NCBI GenBank assembly: GCA_003260345.1
Contig: MORC01000001.1
Span: forward strand, 310,001-374,000
DNA length: 64,000 nt
Source of the DNA: Candidatus Gracilibacteria bacterium GN02-873
Lineage (GTDB): Bacteria > Patescibacteriota > Gracilibacteria > BD1-5 > UBA2023
Direction: 5' to 3'
Made by a program: the position numbers and the translations under genes
In this document: one piece after another, positions 1-8,087 of the stretch
Layout: every line of letters starts with the position of its first letter
Position numbering within the stretch: the stretch's first letter is position 1
Notes under the pieces: model-generated
What the model was told of the DNA's origin: nothing
Seen by the model: only the letters and a program-made list of their open reading frames with translations
The model's database searches: none

Positions 1-672
1 GAAAAAAATGGATTTCTCGTGATTCCGCTTTTTGTGGGAACGGATGAAGTGCTTTCCAACCAGTCACTCAAGCCACTCAAATGAGACGAAATCAAGCCTT
101 CTACTGGACTTGCTGTGAGTGGTCTCAATGCGGATTCTTCGTGGACGATTACCGCGATGAATGGTCAGCAGAGCGTTGCTTTGCAGGGAAGTGGTGCGAT
201 TGCGCGCGATTCCAAAGGCTCTATCGAGCTCAAGGCGTATCTGTGTAGTTATGTAGTCGGCGATAATGTAGAAAAATTTGATTCTGATGAACCTTGTTCC
301 GAATCTTCCAATCCGAAAAAAACCGCCTACAATTCTGCTGCCGAAAATCAAAAAGAAGAACTTTTGTACGTGTATCGCATTGAAAATGTGAGCGTCAGAG
401 ACTTTCTAGATCCCCAAAAAGAAGAATTTGGAAGTGGAGATCAAAAAACCAAGCTCAAACGAGACTTTCCATATTTGATTGTCTACAATAATCAAAATGC
501 TGATCTCTCAGGCGTACAAGTTACCGCCGATTCGCCATTTACATTGCCAAAATATCAAGTGACAGCGACTGCGACCAAGGGTGATGCTTCACAAGTTTTC
601 CGCTTTTCAGAAGATAAATCGCGTGTCTATGATGCACTCAAATACGGATATTATGGCACGGAAGACTTATAA
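1..672 (+). CDS. Surface/secreted-type protein, C-terminal part
   Basis: The frame is open from base 1, so the start lies upstream of the window; 223 residues are visible, ending in TAA. An in-frame TGA at 82-84 is read as Gly. The chain is rich in Ser, Asn, Asp, Gly and Tyr and alternates short hydrophobic and polar stretches, as in extracellular beta-rich proteins. It has two cysteines (about residues 75 and 92) and no membrane segment in the visible part. I recognise no family. A terminator follows directly, so it ends its transcript. The histidine kinase downstream has its own promoter and is probably a separate unit. Extracellular location is inferred from composition only. Confidence 0.6.
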
Positions 673-680
673 TTTTTCTC

Positions 681-704
681 AAAATTCCCGAAAGGGAATT
701 TTTT
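681..704 (+). terminator. Intrinsic terminator
   Basis: The stem AATTCCC / GGGAATT has a GAAA loop and is followed by a T-run, 8 bases after the stop of the first gene. Confidence 0.8.
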
Positions 705-774
705 ATTTTCTTCACAAAAAATTTCTCTTCACGAAAAAATCACAATAAAAATTTTGGAAATTTTTCAAAATTCG

Positions 775-780
775 TATACT
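775..780 (+). promoter_or_regulatory. -10 box of the histidine kinase gene
   Basis: TATACT ends 7 bases before the GTG start at 788, so the expected transcription start falls on or next to the start codon. No Shine-Dalgarno sequence is present. A leaderless mRNA is inferred. Confidence 0.5.
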
Positions 781-787
781 GAAAATC

Positions 788-2146
788 GTGAAACTTTCTA
801 TCAGTATTCCTCTCAATATCGTTGTAGTGCTGATGCTGACGCTATTACTCAATGTCGTTGGACTCAAATTTTCTTTTGAAACGCATTTTCCAGCATATAT
901 TGCCGAGACGCGAGATCAGTTACAGCCAAATACCGCTCTCAATCCTGAATGATTGCAGGCGCTTTTTTCGATAAATTCGTTGGATGGCGAGACGAAAGCT
1001 GACTATCAAAAAGCGTTGTCAGAACTCTCAAACCTCTCATCATCACTCAAAAGTCTTTCTGAAAATCCTGAATTGTATGTGATTGAAGGGAAAAATTCTG
1101 GACAAAATTCTCCCAACTCGTTTCACATTTATGCATACAATGATATTGTTGAAAAGGCTACTGGAAACGCTTTGTTTAAAGCTTTTCAGCATCCGTTCGA
1201 TATCAATCTCAACGCGCCAGATGGGAAATTTATGCTTGCGATTATCAAAAATTTTCTCATTCTCAATGTCGCGTGGATGATGATAATTATTTTGGTGTAT
1301 ATGTTTTGGTTGCGACGGATTTTTCGGCCGATTCATCTGATTATTGATACGCTAAAAAATTTTTCTGTCACGAAAACTTCCAAAATTTTTTACAAAAAAA
1401 ATGACGAATTTTTACCACTGATTACGACGCTGAACGAACTTTCTACTTCGCTTGGCCGGCAAGAAAAAATTCGAAATCAATTTTTATCGGATTTGTCGCA
1501 CGAGATTCGCACGCCAATGACCGCGATTTCCGTCCTGCTCGAAGCGATTGATGATGGTGTGATGGAACTCGATAAAAGCACGATTTTAACGCTTCAATCA
1601 GAGATGCGTCGCCTCGTGGAAATCACGGAGCATATCATGAAAGGTGAAAATTTTCTTTCACAAAATGCTGATGAAATTGTCCGCCAGAAAGTTTTTTTGA
1701 AACCGATGGCACAAGAAATTATTCTGCAATATCAACCCACAAACCAAAAAAATCATCAAAAAATTCTGGAAAATTTTCCAGAAAATGCCTACATTTTCGC
1801 GAATCGCGAGCAATTAGTTCAGGTTTTGCATAATATCTTTTCGAATTTTTGCAAATACGCCTGAGAAAATGCGACGCTTGAATGTTCATTCAAAACACAA
1901 AAAACTTTCAATGTTTTGACTTTTTCCGATGATGGTACGGGTGTGAGCGATGAAGAATTACCTTTCCTCGCAGAAAAATTTTATAAATCAGACACTGGAC
2001 GAACACAAAATAGCGATGAAATGAGTATGGGAATTGGGCTTTCGCTCGTTTCCAAAATCGCTTCGTTGCACGGTGGCTCTATGCGCGTAGAGCCAACCAA
2101 ACCGCACTGATTGACTCTTATTTTAACTTTTTGAAAAAATGAATAA
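788..2146 (+). CDS. Membrane sensor histidine kinase
   Basis: This 452-aa protein starts at GTG and reads four in-frame TGA codons (950, 1862, 2108, 2132) as Gly. It has an N-terminal membrane segment (about residues 4-24), an extracytoplasmic stretch of about 125 residues, a second membrane segment (about 153-172), then a linker and a HisKA domain with the H-box SDLSHEIRTP (phospho-acceptor His238). The ATPase domain follows, with an N-box (NIFSNFCKYAG, whose Gly is TGA), a DDGTGV G1-box and a GIGLSLV G2-box. It is a two-component sensor that would phosphorylate a response regulator. No regulator lies downstream and none is visible upstream, so its partner is outside the window. Its last 8 bases overlap the next gene, so the two are probably translated together. 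The signal is unknown. Confidence 0.85.
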
Positions 2147-3095
2147 AAAAATTTTTGCCTTCGCGGCAGTGGCTACTTTGGCTTTGGGAACACCAAATTT
2201 GCATGCGCAAGAATTGCTTGCGCCTCCATCACTTCTTGATGTGATTCAACAAAATGAGGCGAATGCTTATCGGCAAGCCCACCAAACTGATGTTTCTACG
2301 AACAATGCTGGTTCCATTTCTCAGAATTTCAATAATTTTCCGAATCTATCAGACGGAAAACCGCTGGAAATCACGTATCGAAAAATCCACGAAGGGAAGG
2401 CAATTACCATTTCTCGTGCCAACGAAGCGATGCTTTGGGTTCAGGAAATCGACCTCTCAAAAGGGGCAAGCCTTGATTCGTCACTTGAAGTGATTTCGTA
2501 CAACCAAGAAACTGGCGAGCCACAATTCAAGAAAAAATCCATCACAGAAACGCTTTCTTCGCTTTCAGAAAAGCCATTTAGTCTTATCAACGGACAATTT
2601 TTTAACCCAAAAACACAACCATCAGAATTGTCGTTTGGGCTCAAACAAAATGATACAGTTCGAACGGCGGGCGCTGATAATCGTTCTTCTTCCAAAAATA
2701 TTTTGCGAGTGAATGGTCAGATTGCGGAAATTGTTCCGTATTCTTGGGAAAATCTCAATAGCTCGACTGGAAATTTTGCGATGGTAAACTTTACTATGAA
2801 TAATAAAAGTTACACAGATCGCGCAATTGGTCGAACATATATGTGTCTCAAAAATCCAGACGCCAACAATCGTTCATCCAAAATTTTGACTTTTGTGGCG
2901 ACGGACATGACAGAAATTGAAATTGAACGAGAAATTCTCAAAAATGGCTGTACAGAGGCTTCAACTTCACAACTTGATTCGAGTGGTTCAAGCCGTCTTT
3001 GGTACAACGACAATTTTATTTTTGGAACTGGACACAAAGGCGAAGCAGACAAACGAAAAATTCCTCACTATATCACATTTCATGACGCAAAATAA
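2139..3095 (+). CDS. Secreted phosphodiester glycosidase-like (NAGPA/DUF2233) protein
   Basis: This 318-aa protein has a clear signal peptide (Lys at 3-4, hydrophobic core 5-17, cleavage likely after LHA near residue 23). The body resembles the NAGPA/DUF2233 family: an INGQFF segment near residue 153, and late in the chain a KNGCTEASTSQLDSSGSSRLWY-like stretch that matches the family's Asn/Asp-Gly-Gly-Ser-Ser region only loosely. Known members hydrolyse sugar phosphodiesters or modify cell-wall sugars. Here LDSSGSS replaces the usual LDGGGSS, so activity is uncertain. It starts 8 bases inside the histidine kinase gene, so the kinase may sense an envelope state that this exported protein changes; that link is inference. 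Confidence 0.6.
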   Translation: MNKKIFAFAAVATLALGTPNLHAQELLAPPSLLDVIQQNEANAYRQAHQTDVSTNNAGSISQNFNNFPNLSDGKPLEITYRKIHEGKAITISRANEAMLWVQEIDLSKGASLDSSLEVISYNQETGEPQFKKKSITETLSSLSEKPFSLINGQFFNPKTQPSELSFGLKQNDTVRTAGADNRSSSKNILRVNGQIAEIVPYSWENLNSSTGNFAMVNFTMNNKSYTDRAIGRTYMCLKNPDANNRSSKILTFVATDMTEIEIEREILKNGCTEASTSQLDSSGSSRLWYNDNFIFGTGHKGEADKRKIPHYITFHDAK

Positions 3096-3098
3096 ATT

Positions 3099-3120
3099 CC
3101 CAAATTGGGTTTTTATTTTT
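3099..3120 (+). terminator. Weak terminator-like hairpin
   Basis: A short CCCA / TGGG stem is followed by T-rich sequence, just after the glycosidase-like gene. The stem has only 4-5 pairs. Confidence 0.35.
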
Positions 3121-3150
3121 ACAAAAATTTAAAAAATTATAAAAATTGAA

Positions 3151-3181
3151 AAACAAAAAAGGAAGCAGAAATGCTTCCTTT
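3151..3181 (-). terminator. Terminator of the small gene at 3197-3505
   Basis: On the minus strand, AAGGAAGCA / TGCTTCCTT with a 4-base loop is followed by a run of T. It begins about 15 bases after the TGA at 3197-3199. If that TGA were read as Gly, translation would run through this hairpin to a TAA at 3137-3139, beyond the U-tract. Confidence 0.85.
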
Positions 3182-3196
3182 GGTGTATGGGAAGAT

Positions 3197-3505
3197 TCAA
3201 GATTTATCATCCAAATCTTCTTTTGTGAGAATGTGAGCGACATCTTCTTTTGTGAGAATCTCAGCGCCTGTATATGTCACATTGACATATGATCCATCAT
3301 CGAACTCAAACATCCGATTCGGAGTAGATGAAATACTGTAGGTCAGCCCATTGCTGTTCCAGATTTCAGTACCACCCTGGTATTCCGCGGCCCTCAATGC
3401 TGCATCATAACAAGCCTGAGAGCTTGCATTCTCTGCCTGAGTTTCGTTGTAGGTGTCTACAACTATTTGTGCTTTAGTGTCTACGACTATTTGTGCTTTG
3501 GACAT
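3197..3505 (-). CDS. Small unknown protein with internal duplications, ending at TGA
   Basis: This 102-aa soluble protein is of unknown function. The ATG at 3505 is chosen because GGAAAGGGG lies 5 bases upstream; a longer GTG start at 3601 would cross the neighbouring terminator and this gene's own promoter. The N-terminus holds the 8-residue unit KAQIVVDT twice, from a 24-bp tandem repeat. The C-terminus holds ILTKED twice. There is no membrane segment and no recognised domain. The coding sequence contains no internal TGA, and its natural end is a TGA followed 15 bases on by a terminator. In code 25 that TGA would add about 20 residues and run past the terminator. It has a strong promoter of its own. 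It looks like a young or imported gene; the function cannot be guessed. Confidence 0.55.
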   Translation of the reverse strand: MSKAQIVVDTKAQIVVDTYNETQAENASSQACYDAALRAAEYQGGTEIWNSNGLTYSISSTPNRMFEFDDGSYVNVTYTGAEILTKEDVAHILTKEDLDDKS

Positions 3506-3548
3506 AGTTTCCCCTTTCCAAAAATTGTTACAAAAATAGCACAAAAAA

Positions 3549-3576
3549 ATTATATTATAAATTTTTAATTTGTCAA
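3549..3576 (-). promoter_or_regulatory. Sigma70-type promoter of the gene at 3197-3505
   Basis: On the minus strand a perfect TTGACA (3571-3576) is followed by a 16-base spacer and a perfect TATAAT (3549-3554). The ATG lies about 44 bases downstream. Confidence 0.8.
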
Positions 3577-3590
3577 ATAAATAATTCTCT

Positions 3591-3619
3591 AAAAAAAGCA
3601 CCTCATGAGAAGTGCTTTG
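3591..3619 (-). terminator. Terminator of the small gene at 3623-3997
   Basis: On the minus strand, AAAGCAC / GTGCTTT has an 11-base loop (itself partly palindromic, CTCATGAG) and is followed by seven T. It begins about 4 bases after the TGA at 3623-3625. Confidence 0.85.
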
Positions 3620-3622
3620 GTT

Positions 3623-3997
3623 TCAGAAAAAAGGAAAGATAACTGTACAATGCTCAACGAGTGAATCAAAAAAATCCTCGTCAAGCGTAATGACTTTGAC
3701 CTTACAATTTCTCAGACGACATATTAACTCTATAGTATGAATATTGTCATCATGTCGTACTTCTGCTGAATGCAGGTACATTATTTTTTTGGGACTAAAA
3801 TGCTGCTTTGGCGGATTATACCAAATAGCCGTCAGAATCTCTGCCCTTCCCATTTTCAGAACTGTCGTTACACCATCTTTGAAAGTGTAACATAATTTGA
3901 TGCTTTCTCCAAAAAATTTTGTCCGTTGAAATTTAATTTTAACGTTAACAACATTTTTAAGAGTGTAAGGATTTTTGTAGCGAATTACATTTTCCAT
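3623..3997 (-). CDS. Small unknown protein, ending at TGA before a terminator
   Basis: This 124-aa basic protein is of unknown function. The start ATG at 3997 has an excellent Shine-Dalgarno (AAAGGAG, 6-base spacing). No signal peptide, membrane segment or known motif is visible; the C-terminus is hydrophobic (VIFPFF). There is no internal TGA, and the reading frame ends at TGA 4 bases before a strong terminator. Read as Gly, the frame would continue in phase through that terminator, the next promoter and the next Shine-Dalgarno, and fuse with the gene at 3197-3505, which is very unlikely as a real product. The leader has two hairpins and shares a motif with that of the neighbour at 4232-4624. 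Confidence 0.55.
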   Translation of the reverse strand: MENVIRYKNPYTLKNVVNVKIKFQRTKFFGESIKLCYTFKDGVTTVLKMGRAEILTAIWYNPPKQHFSPKKIMYLHSAEVRHDDNIHTIELICRLRNCKVKVITLDEDFFDSLVEHCTVIFPFF

Positions 3998-4011
3998 GAG
4001 TAACTCCTTTT

Positions 4012-4063
4012 GCCTTCACAATGAAGGCGTTGTTCATCAAATCACACAAAACTTCGTGTGAAC
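4012..4063 (-). promoter_or_regulatory. Two-hairpin 5' leader of the gene at 3623-3997
   Basis: On the minus strand the transcript starts with GTTCACACGAAG (4052-4063). It forms a TCACAC/GTGTGA hairpin (4042-4061) and then a perfect GCCTTCA-TTG-TGAAGGC hairpin (4012-4028), which ends directly before the Shine-Dalgarno. The leader of the next gene upstream (4645-4707) has the same order of motif, hairpin, hairpin, Shine-Dalgarno. It may control translation. Confidence 0.55.
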
Positions 4064-4071
4064 CGAAAAAT

Positions 4072-4099
4072 ATTTTATGATAAAAATAATAATTGTCAA
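4072..4099 (-). promoter_or_regulatory. Sigma70-type promoter of the gene at 3623-3997
   Basis: On the minus strand, TTGACA (4094-4099), a 16-base spacer and TAAAAT (4072-4077). Confidence 0.75.
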
Positions 4100-4170
4100 T
4101 AAAATTACGCAAAATTTTTTACGATTTGAATTTTATTTTTGTTATATAAATTTTTTGAAATGATTTGTAA

Positions 4171-4200
4171 AAATAAAAAACTCCTCATAAATGAGGAGTA
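4171..4200 (-). terminator. Terminator of the small gene at 4232-4624
   Basis: On the minus strand, the 9-pair stem ACTCCTCAT / ATGAGGAGT is followed by a T-rich run, 32 bases after the TAA stop. Confidence 0.85.
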
Positions 4201-4231
4201 TACTTTTTGGAATTGAAAAAAAATCGAAAAA

Positions 4232-4624
4232 TTATGGAGCCTGGGGCTTAACAAAAGAAGAAACGCACGTTGCACCTTTTTCTTCGAGATGCTTCGGGCT
4301 TCCGTGATCAAAATAATCAATTATCAGAACCCCGTGTTTGCTGACTCGAAAAGAGGCGTTGAGACTATCCTCGCTGCTGAGCTGTAGAAAAACTTTTCCA
4401 TCTTTGGAGCATGTGATTGCTCCAATTGGCCTTGCTTTTTCGATGAGGTTTCTCTCTTTTTGTTTTTGTTCTATTTGTTGCCTTCTTTCGTTTTCCGCAT
4501 TGATGATATCTATTTGTTTTTGATGATTTTTTATCAAGAATATTGCGCCAGCCATAATCAGGATGACCAGTGCCAATGCGATTATTGTCTCGATTTTTTC
4601 TTTTGTGAATCTTTGTTTTGACAA
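4232..4624 (-). CDS. Small single-pass membrane protein of unknown function
   Basis: This 130-aa protein starts at TTG (4624), chosen because AAGGAAG lies 4 bases upstream, and ends in TAA. A charged N-terminus (1-11) is followed by one membrane helix (about 12-31) and a Glu/Gln/Lys/Arg-rich segment (35-65) likely to form a coiled coil. A roughly 65-residue C-terminal domain has two cysteines (about 72 and 120). The likely topology is N-in, with the C-terminal domain outside. No family is recognised. It contains no TGA. It is one of three consecutive small genes that each have their own TTGACA promoter and terminator. Confidence 0.6.
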   Translation of the reverse strand: MSKQRFTKEKIETIIALALVILIMAGAIFLIKNHQKQIDIINAENERRQQIEQKQKERNLIEKARPIGAITCSKDGKVFLQLSSEDSLNASFRVSKHGVLIIDYFDHGSPKHLEEKGATCVSSFVKPQAP

Positions 4625-4644
4625 AATTCTTCCTTTTCCGAAAA

Positions 4645-4707
4645 GCTTCGCGTTTGCGAAAGCATTGTTAAAAAAACATACAAATCTTTACAAGCCTTCG
4701 TATGAAC
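4645..4707 (-). promoter_or_regulatory. Two-hairpin 5' leader of the gene at 4232-4624
   Basis: On the minus strand it begins with GTTCATACGAAG (4696-4707), one base different from the motif in the leader at 4052-4063. It then has a CATAC/GTATG hairpin (4677-4704) and a bulged GCTTtCGC-AAA-CGCGAAGC hairpin (4645-4663) upstream of the Shine-Dalgarno. Confidence 0.5.
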
Positions 4708-4715
4708 GCAAAGAT

Positions 4716-4743
4716 ATATTAATACAAAAATTCGCATTGTCAA
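4716..4743 (-). promoter_or_regulatory. Sigma70-type promoter of the gene at 4232-4624
   Basis: On the minus strand, TTGACA (4738-4743), a 16-base spacer and TAATAT (4716-4721). The spacing is the same as in the two neighbouring small-gene promoters. Confidence 0.75.
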
Positions 4744-4866
4744 TATTTTTTGAAAATTTTTACGAGCGTTTTTTTGATTTTGAAAAAAGAAAAACCGGAA
4801 TTTCTATTGCATTTTATCAATTTTTCGTTATTATTGCACAATATTTTTTATCAGAAAAATTTTCAA

Positions 4867-6327
4867 ATGACTGTACGAACGCGTTTTGCACCGTCACCGA
4901 CGGGTTATATTCATATTGGTGGGCTTCGAACAATGCTCTATTGCTACCTTTGGGCACACAAAAATCACGGAAAATATATCGTGCGTGTGGAAGATACTGA
5001 CCAGACGCGTTTTGTGGAAGGAGCGATTGAGTCAATGCTGGATTTGCACGATATTTTGGGGCTAACACCAGACGAAAGTGTGCGTCATGGGGGTGACTTT
5101 GGTCCATATCGTCAGTCTGAACGATTGCCGATTTATCAGGAGCGTTTGCATAAATTGTGTGACGAGGGCTCAGCATATTATTGTTTTTGTACACCAGAGC
5201 GCCTGGCGGATCTCAAAAAAGAACAGGAAGAGCTCAAATTGCCTCCACGATATGATGGGCATTGTCGTCATATTCCGCTTGAAGAAGCCAAAGAACGCAT
5301 TGCAAATGGTGAAAAATATACTATTCGTCTCAAAGTTCCAAAAGCAGAAACAATTGTTTTTAATGACTTGATTCGTGGGCGCATTGAATTCAAAACTTCC
5401 GAAGTAGATGACCAGGTTTTGCTCAAATCTGACGGATTTCCAACCTATCATGGTGCCATCGTGATTGATGATTATTTGATGGGAATTACGCATGTGATGC
5501 GTGGGGAAGAGTGGATTTCTTCCATTCCAAAACAAGTTTTGACGGCTCGTGCGCTTGGCATCGAATTGCCATTTTATGCGCATTTGCCGAATGTTCTCGG
5601 CTCTGACGGAAAAAAACTTTCCAAACGAACGGGTGATGTTTCAGTGGATCAGTATATGGCCAAAGGATACCTTCCTGAAGCGCTTTTGAATTTTTTGTCG
5701 TTGCTTGGTTGGCATCCAAAACAGGATGAAGAAATCATGAGTATGGACGAAATGATTCAAAAATTTGAAATCACCGATATTCACAAGGCTGGTGCCGTAC
5801 TTGATCCCATCAAACTCGACTGGATGAATGGCGAATATATCAAAAAACTTCCGCTCGATGATTTATATGCGCGCTTAGAAAAATTTTTACAAAAATATGA
5901 AACTGAATTTTTTGAAAATACTTTTTCCAAATTTCCACGCGAATTTAACGAAAAAATTCTTTCCGAACTCAAAACTCGTTTAAAACGATTTGACGAATTC
6001 CGAGAATTAACAACTTTTTTCTATTCTGAGCCAAAAATCGCCAAAGATTTGCTCGTGAATCCAAAAATGAAAATCACTACCGAAGCTGAGGCTATCGAAA
6101 ATTTGAAATTTATTTTTCCGATTTTGGAAACGCTTGATTATGTTGATTTGGATGCAATGAAAAACACGATTTTACCAAAAATTGCGGAAGCCGAAAAGAA
6201 AAACGGTCAGGTTTTATGGCCGCTTCGTGTAGCGCTTTCTGGCGAACAATTTTCTCCGGGCGCGTTCGAAATTGCGTATATTCTCGGAAAAGATGAAACG
6301 CTTGCGCGCGTTAAAAAATATTTGTAA
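4867..6327 (+). CDS. gltX: Glutamyl-tRNA synthetase
   Basis: This 486-aa cytosolic enzyme charges tRNA-Glu; in bacteria without GlnRS it often also charges tRNA-Gln. The class I signature PSPTGYIHIGG near residues 9-19 (HIGH motif as HIGG) and the KLSKR loop (KMSKS) near residue 250 are intact. The C-terminal half is the all-helical anticodon-binding domain. The ATG at 4867 is chosen because RTRFAPSPTG is the usual N-terminus; the frame stays open upstream but with unrelated hydrophobic sequence. It has no TGA codons. A small zinc-ribbon gene follows 2 bases after the stop and is probably co-transcribed. Confidence 0.95.
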   Translation: MTVRTRFAPSPTGYIHIGGLRTMLYCYLWAHKNHGKYIVRVEDTDQTRFVEGAIESMLDLHDILGLTPDESVRHGGDFGPYRQSERLPIYQERLHKLCDEGSAYYCFCTPERLADLKKEQEELKLPPRYDGHCRHIPLEEAKERIANGEKYTIRLKVPKAETIVFNDLIRGRIEFKTSEVDDQVLLKSDGFPTYHGAIVIDDYLMGITHVMRGEEWISSIPKQVLTARALGIELPFYAHLPNVLGSDGKKLSKRTGDVSVDQYMAKGYLPEALLNFLSLLGWHPKQDEEIMSMDEMIQKFEITDIHKAGAVLDPIKLDWMNGEYIKKLPLDDLYARLEKFLQKYETEFFENTFSKFPREFNEKILSELKTRLKRFDEFRELTTFFYSEPKIAKDLLVNPKMKITTEAEAIENLKFIFPILETLDYVDLDAMKNTILPKIAEAEKKNGQVLWPLRVALSGEQFSPGAFEIAYILGKDETLARVKKYL

Positions 6328-6329
6328 TT

Positions 6330-6701
6330 ATGAATTATATTCTTCTCAAAGAAATTATTTCTTCCATCGTGACGACTTTTCGTTGCCAACATTGTGGCGA
6401 AAAACCTCATGAGAATCGTATTTTCATTAAAAAAGCTGATGGAAAAAGTCTCGAACTTTCCTATCATTGTCCTGCCTGCCAGACAAAGGCTATTTTGTCT
6501 GCACAACTTGGTGAAATGCGCCCAGAATTTCTCAAAACAACACAATGACGCGAAATGTTGCAAAAATTTCTGGACTCCAATCAAAAATCTGCCAAAAATC
6601 CAGAACCTGCGATTTCATCGGAAGAAATTCTCAATATCGAGAATATTCTTTCCAAAAATACTACCGTAAATGACCTGATCAATGGTGAACAAAATTCTTA
6701 A
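6330..6701 (+). CDS. Small zinc-ribbon protein
   Basis: This 123-aa protein has a TGA at 6546-6548 read as Gly; without recoding it would stop at 72 aa. Two CxxC pairs (CQHC near 19-22 and CPAC near 47-50) make a four-cysteine zinc ribbon. The C-terminal half is charged and probably helical. It starts 2 bases after gltX and overlaps the next gene by 20 bases, so gltX, this gene, the small membrane gene and mltG probably form one operon. Function unknown; zinc ribbons of this type often bind nucleic acid or protein. Confidence 0.6.
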
Positions 6702-6885
6702 AATCTTATTGCAAATTTTTTCAATAGTAATTATTCTCGTGGTTTTGTATATTTTATCAGTATTTTTCTTCCCAGATTTTTCTGATAAATATGGGGATTC
6801 TGATATTAATGCAAAAATTCGCAATATAAAAAATATGGCTTTTAGTATCTCCTCGCCGGATGGCTCTCTTAATTTTCCTTTTTAA
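6682..6885 (+). CDS. Small membrane protein (67 aa)
   Basis: The ATG lies inside the end of the zinc-ribbon gene and the stop is 1 base before mltG. It has one strongly hydrophobic helix (about residues 5-30) and a short polar tail ending FSISSPDGSLNFPF. The coupling suggests a real gene, but no family is recognised and it could be the remnant of a longer protein. Confidence 0.45.
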   Translation: MVNKILKILLQIFSIVIILVVLYILSVFFFPDFSDKYGDSDINAKIRNIKNMAFSISSPDGSLNFPF

Positions 6886-6886
6886 T

Positions 6887-7948
6887 ATGGCTGATAATTT
6901 TACTTCTCGGCGAATTCAATCTCGTCGCCAAAATAATACTTCGAACGAATCCAAAAAATTTCCGATTATTGGACTTTTGGCTGGAATTTTTGTGATGTTT
7001 ATAGGTTTTTACCTCTTTGTAAGCGGAACGGGAAATGTTTCTATTCCGGCGGGCGATTTTACGGTAGCGTCTGGTGAAACGGTCGCAACACTCAATAATT
7101 CGCAAAAATTTGGAATTTCTGACTGGCGTTACAGATTATATGTGAAATTTTTTGCGCCCGAGGTGACCATCAAGGCGGGGGATTATCGCACGACTGAGGC
7201 GATGACACTCGAAAATTTTCTCAAAAATGGCCTCAAACAAACAATTGTAAAGGATAATGAAATTTCGATTACGCTTTTGCCGGGTTGGAATATTTGGGAT
7301 TTTGACGCGTATTTTGCGGAAAAAGGAATTTTGAATGCGGGAGATTTTACAAAGGCTGCGAAAGAAAATTTAAAAAAATATCAATCAGATTACCAGTTTT
7401 TGGCGAACGCAACGAGTCTAGAAGGATTTTTAATGCCGGACACATATCGGATTTATCGTAATTCTTCGGCGGACGCAATTATTCGCAAATTGCTCAATGG
7501 ATTTCAGTCAAAAATTTCTGAGGATTACCTCGCTCTCAATAAAGAAAAAGCCTATCAAACACTTATTTTAGCCTCAATTGTTGAGCGTGAAGAACGAAAC
7601 GCGAAAAATCGTCCAATCGTGGCAGGAATTCTAGCAAAACGCGTTCGCGAAGGGATTGCGATGGGGGCTGATGCAACCGTTTGTTATGGATTTCAGAAAA
7701 CTTTTTCAGAATGTACGCCTTCATTTATTGCGAGCGTTATTAATGATCATTCTAATATTTATAACACGCGAAAAACGCTTGGATATCCGCCAACACCGAT
7801 TTCTGCGATTTCTGTGAGCGCTTGGAATGCAGCACTTAACCCGGAAAATTCTGCGTATTATTATTACTTACACGACAACGATGGTGTGATTCATTATGCA
7901 AAAACAAATGCCGAGCATAATGCCAATGTTCAAAAATATCTTCGATAA
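6887..7948 (+). CDS. mltG: Endolytic peptidoglycan transglycosylase MltG
   Basis: This 353-aa protein cleaves nascent glycan strands and so sets their length. It has a cytoplasmic N-terminus rich in Arg, Asn and Ser, one membrane helix (about 29-50), a LysM-like region, then the YceG domain. Family landmarks are LEGFLMPDTYRI, ASIVEREE (with the catalytic Glu) and TRKTLGYPPTPIS near the C-terminus. The ATG at 6887 is preferred over an in-frame ATG 27 bases upstream that lies inside the preceding gene. It shows that the cell maintains or remodels peptidoglycan. No TGA codons. Confidence 0.92.
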   Translation: MADNFTSRRIQSRRQNNTSNESKKFPIIGLLAGIFVMFIGFYLFVSGTGNVSIPAGDFTVASGETVATLNNSQKFGISDWRYRLYVKFFAPEVTIKAGDYRTTEAMTLENFLKNGLKQTIVKDNEISITLLPGWNIWDFDAYFAEKGILNAGDFTKAAKENLKKYQSDYQFLANATSLEGFLMPDTYRIYRNSSADAIIRKLLNGFQSKISEDYLALNKEKAYQTLILASIVEREERNAKNRPIVAGILAKRVREGIAMGADATVCYGFQKTFSECTPSFIASVINDHSNIYNTRKTLGYPPTPISAISVSAWNAALNPENSAYYYYLHDNDGVIHYAKTNAEHNANVQKYLR

Positions 7949-7950
7949 AA

Positions 7951-7980
7951 ATAATTTTCCCGTGAGGGATTTTTATTTTG
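7951..7980 (+). terminator. Terminator after mltG
   Basis: A short TCCC-GTGA-GGGA stem flanked by A/T pairs and followed by TTTTTATTTT. Confidence 0.6.
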
Positions 7981-8058
7981 CAATCTATACGAGAAAACAA
8001 ATTTTTCGTTGCGCAACGCGATTTTTGGATTTTATTTGCAAATAGCGAATTTTTCTGC

Positions 8059-8064
8059 TACAAT
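8059..8064 (+). promoter_or_regulatory. -10 box of ppk2
   Basis: TACAAT lies 23 bases before the ppk2 ATG. There is no obvious Shine-Dalgarno in the short leader. Confidence 0.5.
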
Positions 8065-8087
8065 GGGACGGATATTTATTTTTCCTT

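Noticed and set aside
788..2146. Histidine kinase appearing as a pseudogene broken into several ORFs
   Set aside because: All breaks are TGA and become Gly in code 25; domains join in the right order.
4563..5000. 145-aa plus-strand ORF overlapping the start of gltX
   Set aside because: It overlaps both the promoter and leader of the gene at 4232-4624 and the gltX coding region in another frame.
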